NCBI GenBank assembly: GCA_025201345.1
Contig: JAIXMG010000001.1
Location: 1,116,001 to 1,180,000, forward strand
Length of the DNA: 64,000 nt
Direction: 5' to 3'
Source of the DNA: Thamnidium elegans
Lineage: Eukaryota > Mucoromycota > Mucoromycetes > Mucorales > Mucoraceae
A model generated the notes under the pieces. The model was not told the origin of the DNA, did no database searches, and saw nothing but the letters and a program-made list of their open reading frames with translations. How positions within the stretch are numbered: the stretch's first letter is position 1; every line of letters begins with the position of its first letter. The position numbers and the translations under genes were made by a program. This document shows positions 58,350-64,000 of this stretch, in pieces.

Positions 58350-58465
58350 TTTTGCTTACAGTAAATATTGGAAGTGTTGTGGGGAAGGGGGGTTGGGGTT
58401 GGGGATATATTTGAAATTGGATAGTTATTTGAGTGGGATAATTAATAAGGTTTATATTTACAATC

Positions 58466-60097
58466 TTAATGATGATGATTATTTGTTCGATAAGAATCAA
58501 TAGCAGTGAGTGGATCTTCCATGGTAGGACCATTATTATAGACTTGCTGCGAATACATATAATGTCCATTTGGTGTTACAGGTACATTCTAATAATAATA
58601 AGTTTTTATAAAAGATTATACATATTATTTAATATATTACCTTGTACGATGTAGATCTCGGTACTGTTGACCTGTTATAGATATCACTTATATTATTCGT
58701 ATTTGCTACGTATGGATTATAATCAGCCGGTGATTGAGTAGTAGTTGTTGGATTTGCAGGAGTATCAACATAATAACTAGTCGTCGAGGGAAAACTCAAT
58801 TGAATATGAGGTTGGTATACGTTATTGTTTGTGGGTGTACTAGAAGGTGTAGCATAATAGTAAGAAGAGTTCTTTACAGTTAAATCCAATCCGCCTGATT
58901 GAGGTAAAGAGGATGTACGATGACTGGCACGAGTACCTGTTGCAAAAGGTTGTTGATTGGCAATAGGAGTCGTAAATGGTGATGGTTGTTGTTTTTGATA
59001 AGGTGCATAACCAGTATTTTCTGCAGGTCTTCTATTAGGACCAGAGGAAGAGTAACGGTGTTGAACGTTATTGGGTGAAGTATCATATAAAGTAGAATAA
59101 ACCGGATGACTTGGTATTCTTAACGGTACTCTAGCTAAGGGTCCATTAAATGTAGGTTGAACAGGAAATTGTTGTTGTGCTTTAGAAAACAGGTAGAAAT
59201 TATGCGATGCATGTTGTTGTTGCATAGTTGGTTGCAACCATGGTTGCGTCGATAGCGCCATGGTTTCCATAAGTTTCTGTCGTTGGATTTCAACAGGTAC
59301 TCCCATAAGTTGACCACGAAATCCAAATAATGCTGTCCGCCATCTTTCGTATTCTTCTTTTTGAATTGACAACTTGAATCTTAATACATCTAAAAATTCT
59401 AATTCCATAATGTTTAAATCCGTCACTTTCATTCCAGATACTTCTGACCATGTCTTATTCGTAAATGTATTATCATCTAGAAACTTATTTGCTATACCAC
59501 AACGTTAATAAAGATATACAACATTTGCTTTTTTTATGTGCTGCTTACCCAACATAAGTGCAACTGTAAATAATCGATATTCGGATCCATCTGCACCTTG
59601 AATATTTGGATTATTCTGTAACAGCATTGCTATATATTTTAATGATAATAATACAACTGATTCTGATAATTGTGTAGCACCAAGTATCTACATGTAAAAA
59701 AACTAATTAGTTGCATTTTATTTTATTTTATCTTATTTTTTTGTACCTGTCTACAAAACTTTTTAAATGCTGCACTAGTCATATTAGCCATATCTGCTGT
59801 AACTCTAGTTTGTTCCAAATTGTTATTGTTTTGTTGCACGCAATCTACTTTAGAGCTCGAATGCAGGTCCATGACAGATTGTCTTCTCGCATGCCACATC
59901 AAGTAAACCATGGTAGAGGAAAATTCTGCTATTTCTGTAATAGATAACGTAATATTTGGTTTACCATCTGTTGCACTTGGTAAAGGTTCTTTTCTTTGTG
60001 AAGGTAGAGTCGGATAAAGTGGAGATTGTAAACGTTGGTATTGTTGTGGCGTAGAATAAACATTATTATCTATAACTGGATAATGTTGTGAATACAT
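58466..60097 (-). CDS. Pho80/Clg1-type cyclin (Pcl family)
   Basis: Predicted cyclin partner of a Pho85-type kinase. Exons on the minus strand: 60097-59747, 59687-59549, 59491-58641, 58588-58466; 487 aa. The cyclin box spans about residues 50-205: ITEIAEFSSTMVYLMWHARR, then a Gln/Asn insertion, ILGATQLSESVVLLSLKYIA, EYRLFTVALMLANKFLDDNT, WSEVSGMKVTDLNIMELEFL and LRFKLSIQKEEYERWRTALF. ANKFLDDN-x-FTNKTWSEV is the hallmark of Pho80/Pcl/Clg1 cyclins. The long Pro/Gln/Asn/Ser-rich C-terminus (about 300 residues) is probably disordered, as in fungal Clg1. The PHO85-type kinase at 19.4-20.4 kb is a plausible partner. The His run HHH ends the protein. Confidence 0.92.
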
Positions 60098-60134
60098 TTT
60101 AATACAAGATGGTAACTTAATACAACCCTATACA

Positions 60135-60167
<33 letters not shown>

Positions 60168-60840
60168 GAAAAAAGAAAACGCAAAAAAACTGAGTTATAA
60201 ATCTAAAAAAATATTATCATGATCCTAATTTGGTGAAGAAAGAACCACCCAAAATATTAGCCAATCGTGACTGTTAATACTTTAAAAAAATGCTTTGTGT
60301 TCAATTTATATTTGGCTAAGTTTGGAAGCCAAGATCCTACTTTTATCAAATGTGAGGGAGATATCATGCTAGAAAAATATGATTTAACAAAAGCATATCC
60401 TCCTTCTCTTCTTCTTCTTCCTCCTTTTGTGTGTCATCCTATTGTTATATATTCGCTTTGCTTTGGCATAATAAAACTTTAAAATAATAAGGTTAGCCAA
60501 AAAAAAACAATAATATTTGCAAGAAAAAAAAAAAGGCTGAGGTGTTTATCTTTTGTTGCTTTGCGATCTCCTTATATAAAAAAAAATCTTCGTAAATATC
60601 TAGTCAAAGATTTATATGAACAGATTAAATGATATTGGGTGATAGACCAGTGTTTTTATTTTAGCGAACTTATTTATAAAAAGCGTCCTGAACATAGGAA
60701 TATGAACATTAGGGAATAAATTGTATACATAATATACTAACAGAGCAAGTATCAATTCAGCAGTTGTAGGTTCATCAGGTCTCAGGTCAGTGGGTGGGTG
60801 TAGATGGAGACGTGGATGTGGATGTAGTCGTCTCGGCATA
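60098..60840. other. Promoter side of the cyclin gene and spacer
   Basis: About 740 bp. A 30-nt A run (60136-60165) precedes the cyclin ATG on its strand. Other A runs and a CTT repeat near 60400-60420 are present. No gene is supported. Confidence 0.45.
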
Positions 60841-61510
60841 TGTCTGCTGATTAACGGAGGCCAAATTCAGTGTATCGCCAAGGGTTGACATTTGCATAAA
60901 ACTTTTTTGCGTGGAACGTCCTCACCAGAGATGTTTGTCACGATTGTATTCTAAATAACGTTTATTAGTACAATGTATCACATCTTTTTAAGTGTTTAAG
61001 TAGCATAACTTACATATAAAACATCTTCCCCTTTGGCTAAAGCTGGCTTCACTTGAATTGGTAACAATGGGCAGGAAATATTCATATTCACAGCGTAAAT
61101 ATTAAACAGTTTACTTGAATCAGCCATCGTTCCAAAGTGTAAATGCGCATATCTGTAATCAGGTTGAAAAGTTAATTCTAAGTTTTTACGCAGCTTTTTC
61201 GGTTTTTCTACTTATCCTTTTTGACTTTCTTTATAAACGTGAATCACTTTTACGATTGAACAATTGTTTATTCTTCTTTCAAGTTCTGGACCATTTAAGT
61301 TTACTAAACATGCGCCTTGAACATACGCATGGCAATTGCATTTTCAGCAACTGCCACAACGCCAAAGAAACCAGTTTGTTTTTTTTTGGTTAATTCTAGG
61401 TACACCACTAGTGTCAATTTAGCGAAATTCCTGCATCGACACCACCATACCATAAGGAAATATTTAGATATTTGATGATATAAAAGATACTTGCTTGTAT
61501 ATGAATTCAT
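60841..61510 (-). pseudogene. Unidentified gene or gene relic, probably multi-exon
   Basis: Minus-strand pieces with protein-like composition. MNSYTSK starts at 61510 with a GTATCT donor after it; QTGFFGVVAVAENAIAMRMF then KAHV follows near 61310-61380, and a stop follows it. MADSSKLFNIYAVNMNISCP then LLPIQVKPALAKGEDVLY is at 61126-61013 and ends exactly at a GTAAGT donor. After a TTTAG acceptor near 60952 comes NTIVTNISGEDVPRK. Beyond that the frame dissolves (FYANVNPWRYTEFG appears in another frame). Good splice signals argue for a real gene, while the stops argue for decay. I do not recognise the family. Confidence 0.3.
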
Positions 61511-61560
61511 TGTTAAAAAAAAGGAAAGGAAAAAAAAAGATGGAATAAATAGGTGATTTT

Positions 61561-61672
61561 AATCATGATAAAAAGGGGTTTATTTAACTATGATAAAACG
61601 AGGTTTATTCAACTATGATAAAACGAGGTTTATTCAACCATGATAAAAAGGATTTATTTAATCATCGTGATA
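61561..61672. repeat. 25-bp tandem repeat, four copies
   Basis: Units begin at 61561, 61586, 61611 and 61636 with consensus AACTATGATAAAACGAGGTT plus TATTC; the two middle copies are identical, the outer ones differ at a few sites, and a partial fifth begins at 61660. In a spacer; no known role. Confidence 0.85.
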
Positions 61673-62356
61673 GTTATATTACAATTTCCTTTCTCACAAT
61701 ATTAAGAAAAAAAGAAAGTCGTTTTTACATGTATCAAAAAAAAAAAACCTTATCCTGTGGCGAAATAGGGAGATTCTTTAAAATAGTTACACGTCAACGA
61801 GCGAGGATAAGTTAAAAAAAAACGGGTCTTATCTAATGGAAGGGGATTCTGAGCCGAACGGTGTTGAACCGCGGCAAATGAAACTTTTCGAAGTTTCCTC
61901 GTTATATATCTTGCTTAAGCCTAGCAGTAGTGTTAAAGATCATAAAACAAAACTAAAAAAAAATAAAATAATATTAACATAAACGTATTATCTAGATAAT
62001 TGTGGTAAAATCACGCATAAAATAGAATATATAATAATCGATGAACTCATCGATTATAAAACATAACAAACATTAGGTATCAAAATGAACCTCATGTATA
62101 TAAAAAAGCGCAGGGTCTAGAAATCAAGATCCTCAGGCTATAAAAGTCACTAGATAGTCTTTTGTAATAGTGGTCACACTATTGTGATTAATCGTTACAT
62201 TTAGGTTTGATAAATAAGAAATCATAGTTAGCAATCCCTTTTACCGTGATCGATTTTTACAATTAAAATAAGAAATAAACGTTATTAGACATTTAATCTT
62301 ATTCACCTGTTTTTATTAATTTTTCTGTGTTAAATCAAAAGTATTTCTCCGCAATA
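61673..62356. other. AT-rich spacer upstream of an unidentified gene
   Basis: About 680 bp. Contains a short dyad TCGATGAACTCATCGA near 62038. No convincing ORF, RNA gene or promoter motif beyond A/T richness. Confidence 0.4.
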
Positions 62357-63175
62357 ATGACTATAGGTAAATATATATCGCGCTCAATTTTTTTGAACAA
62401 TAACTAATATTTTTGTTTTATTATAGCCAAGAAAGCCACCAATAAAATAATTAGACATCTTCAATACGAAGATTTACCAAACGAAGAAGAAATACCTGTA
62501 TTTAAAGATCTTTACGATCGTACAAAATTAATGTATGACGCTGACTTTCTTGCTACAGAACCTGAATATTTATTTGATTACGAAAGCGCCAAGACCCATC
62601 CGTTAAAATTTTTACGTGTAAGCTACCGTTTACTCCAAGAAGCTTTAAGTCTTGGTGATTGGCAAGTCAAAGTTTGGTGTCTCCTTCCTTCTTCGTCAAC
62701 TCATTGTATTGTTTATTTTCCGCTTAATTCCTATACTACAATGCATGGTCTATTTCATAGGGCCTATATTCGAAATATTCGCATACCGAATTTTTCATTG
62801 GGTGTTGATGGTAATTTAATTGGTATTACTGCTTTTTCGGATATGTACACGGGACGTCACAAACAACAAATTTGGGAAACTCTTTTTAATATTAATAAGT
62901 TAGAAAAACGATGTTTAACTTACTTACCAGAAGGAAATGATAATCTTAATATAGACGATCTTAACCGAGGAGTAAAACTTGGATTTGGTTTAACTACTGA
63001 TGACCATATGACCTCAATTCTGTTTGAGCGAATATCTAGGGAGAACGTAGCTTTTACTATAAAAGAAGTAAAGCTTCATAAAAGAAATTTTAACTTGGCA
63101 AACAAGGTCCGAGGTATATACCCTTTATATAAAAACCCAACTGGTATTACACTGCAGGACAGGCACCTAGGCTGA
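62357..63175 (+). CDS. Unidentified two-exon protein
   Basis: Exon 1 is only 10 nt (62357-62366, MTI plus one base). After a 60-nt intron with a TAACTAAT branch-like site comes exon 2, 62427-63175; 252 aa. Composition is that of a real, folded cytoplasmic protein: mixed charged and aromatic residues, no signal peptide, no long hydrophobic segment. Readable blocks are VWCLLPSSSTHCIVYFPLNS, MHGLFHRAYIRNIRIPNFSL, FSDMYTGRHKQQIWETLFNI and RGVKLGFGLTTDDHMTSILF. I recognise no domain and propose no function. A foldback repeat begins 4 nt after the stop codon, so that hairpin may serve as a 3' end or mark a transposed unit. Confidence 0.6.
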
Positions 63176-63179
63176 AAAA

Positions 63180-63255
63180 ATTCGCTTCATCCGCTTAAAT
63201 TGAATAAACAGTTAATGGATTCGCGCGACCATTTTTTTAAGCGGATGAAGCGAAT
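63180..63255. repeat. 20-bp perfect foldback repeat
   Basis: ATTCGCTTCATCCGCTTAAA (63180-63199) and TTTAAGCGGATGAAGCGAAT (63236-63255) are exact reverse complements with a 36-nt spacer. It starts 4 nt after a stop codon and runs into the 9-bp repeats on the right. It could be a miniature inverted-repeat element or a 3'-end hairpin. Confidence 0.9.
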
Positions 63256-63275
63256 GAGGCAAATAGGAGTAAACG

Positions 63276-63330
63276 GGGCGAGCGGAGTGAACAGGGCGAA
63301 CAGGGCGAACAGGGCGAACAGGGCGAATGG
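63276..63330. repeat. 9-bp minisatellite (AACAGGGCG type)
   Basis: About five near-perfect AACAGGGCG units, flanked by degenerate related units (AAACGGGGCG, AGCGGAGTG, AATGGAGC). They are strikingly GC-rich within AT-rich DNA and directly follow the foldback arm GCGGATGAAGCGAATG, itself GCG/GAA-rich. A 23-nt T run follows at about 63351. Confidence 0.85.
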
Positions 63331-63345
63331 AGCATTTAAAAGCCG

Positions 63346-63376
<31 letters not shown>

Positions 63377-64000
63377 GCTATAATCCATTATGAATTATAT
63401 GGATATTCTATAGCCAAGTCTAGTATTTTTAATGCTATTTACCAATATTCTTTTTTAAAAAAACATGCTCTTTAAAATGTATTCCATATAAACACCTATC
63501 AAAATTGCTCCTTTTTTAGAACCAAATAAAATACTTTTACCAAGTAAAATAAAGCTCATCCTCATTCTTATCCCTATATGTTTAAAATTAAGAATACTGG
63601 GTACTACTTTAAAACAGCATATTTGGTACCACAGCCTTTTTTTATTTCTCTTTTTCAGACCACAGGTTCGCTAGGGAGGGGTACACTCTTTTATTATTTA
63701 TCGAGTAAAAGAGGACGTGTGCTAATCACAGGCACTTTAAAATTATATCGAACCATTTCCAACTAGAGTGCGAGATGAGTTTTCTTTTACCACTATAAAT
63801 CAACATTAATAGTTATACATATATATATATACTATAGTTTATATTTAGAGTAGAAATGGATAAAGCAGTGCTTAAAGGAAACATGCCGCTTTCTCCCTTT
63901 TTTTTTATCTTGTCTTTAAATATAAGTATTATTTATTTTTCTCACAAAAAAAAAAGGCACTCGAAGTTGTATTGAGCCAGACCGTTGATCACCAACTATT
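63331..64000. other. AT-rich right-edge spacer
   Basis: 670 bp with poly-T, TATATATA and short ORFs lacking domains. The frame at 63578-63766 is not supported. The last about 45 bp (from 63958) are more GC-rich and may be the edge of a gene beyond the window, but no frame can be defended. Confidence 0.35.

Noticed and set aside
63958..64000. Minus-strand IVGDQRSG, superficially like a dynamin P-loop.
   Set aside because: Only 14 codons before the edge, with no GKSS, and the frame stops soon after; cannot be defended.
1..64000. CRISPR arrays, bacterial operons, rRNA genes, telomere or centromere satellites.
   Set aside because: No regularly spaced direct repeats with unique spacers, no rRNA-like segments, and all genes are eukaryotic with introns.

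Overview
The window looks like nuclear DNA of an early-diverging filamentous fungus, most likely Mucoromycota (Mucorales-like). This is inferred from very AT-rich, homopolymer-laden spacers, many 45-70 nt GT-AG introns, a plant-like long-tailed plasma-membrane H+-ATPase, MYSM1 and METTL4 orthologues, and several decayed Fanzor (eukaryotic TnpB) genes. I cannot name the species. Exon boundaries were read by eye from splice motifs and reading-frame continuity, so they are predictions.

Layout. 1-3.9 kb: the first codons of an unknown minus-strand gene, then spacer with a Fanzor relic. 3.9-12.9 kb: a P-type H+-ATPase (minus) diverging from an 11-exon MYSM1-like histone H2A deubiquitinase (plus), which converges on an NDT80/PhoG-type transcription factor (minus). 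12.9-18.2 kb: spacer with a near full-length but broken Fanzor. 18.3-29.2 kb: a HAC1/XBP1-type bZIP gene, a PHO85-type CDK diverging from a DMPK/ROCK-like kinase, a minus-strand Fanzor relic, a CorA/Mnr2-type Mg2+ transporter and UTP6. 29.2-36.6 kb: a broken C2H2 zinc-finger gene, a long spacer and a dead Tc1-type transposon. 36.6-42 kb: a DNAJC17-like J/RRM protein, a sulfotransferase-like protein, METTL4 and a small glutaredoxin-fold protein. 42-51 kb: relics (SANT-like ORF plus Fanzor C-terminus, C2H2 fragments, a second DDE transposase) and spacer. 51.2-60.1 kb: a dense block of a double-HMG-box factor, a BRO1/ALIX protein, a secreted M28 aminopeptidase, TPT1 and a Pho80/Clg1-type cyclin. 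60-64 kb: spacer, tandem repeats, a foldback repeat and one unidentified two-exon gene.

The strongest discovery is the bZIP gene at 18.3-19.3 kb. It carries a full IRE1-type unconventional intron. There are two 7-nt-loop hairpins, CAG|CACG in a 10-bp stem and CTG|CAGC in a 5-bp stem. Cutting both after loop base 3 removes 194 nt, keeps the frame, and replaces a basic tail by an acidic one. A 17-nt segment of the intron is perfectly complementary to the 5' leader just before the start codon. That is the arrangement by which budding-yeast HAC1 mRNA is held translationally silent until Ire1 splices it. The second theme is a graveyard of at least four independently decayed Fanzor genes and two DDE transposases.

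Functional links in the window: the PHO85-type kinase and Pho80/Clg1-type cyclin are potential partners. In yeast, TPT1 removes the 2'-phosphate left on tRNA and on spliced HAC1 mRNA. MYSM1, METTL4, the NDT80-like factor and the HMG protein are all chromatin or transcription factors. Nothing shows that these genes are linked by more than chance.
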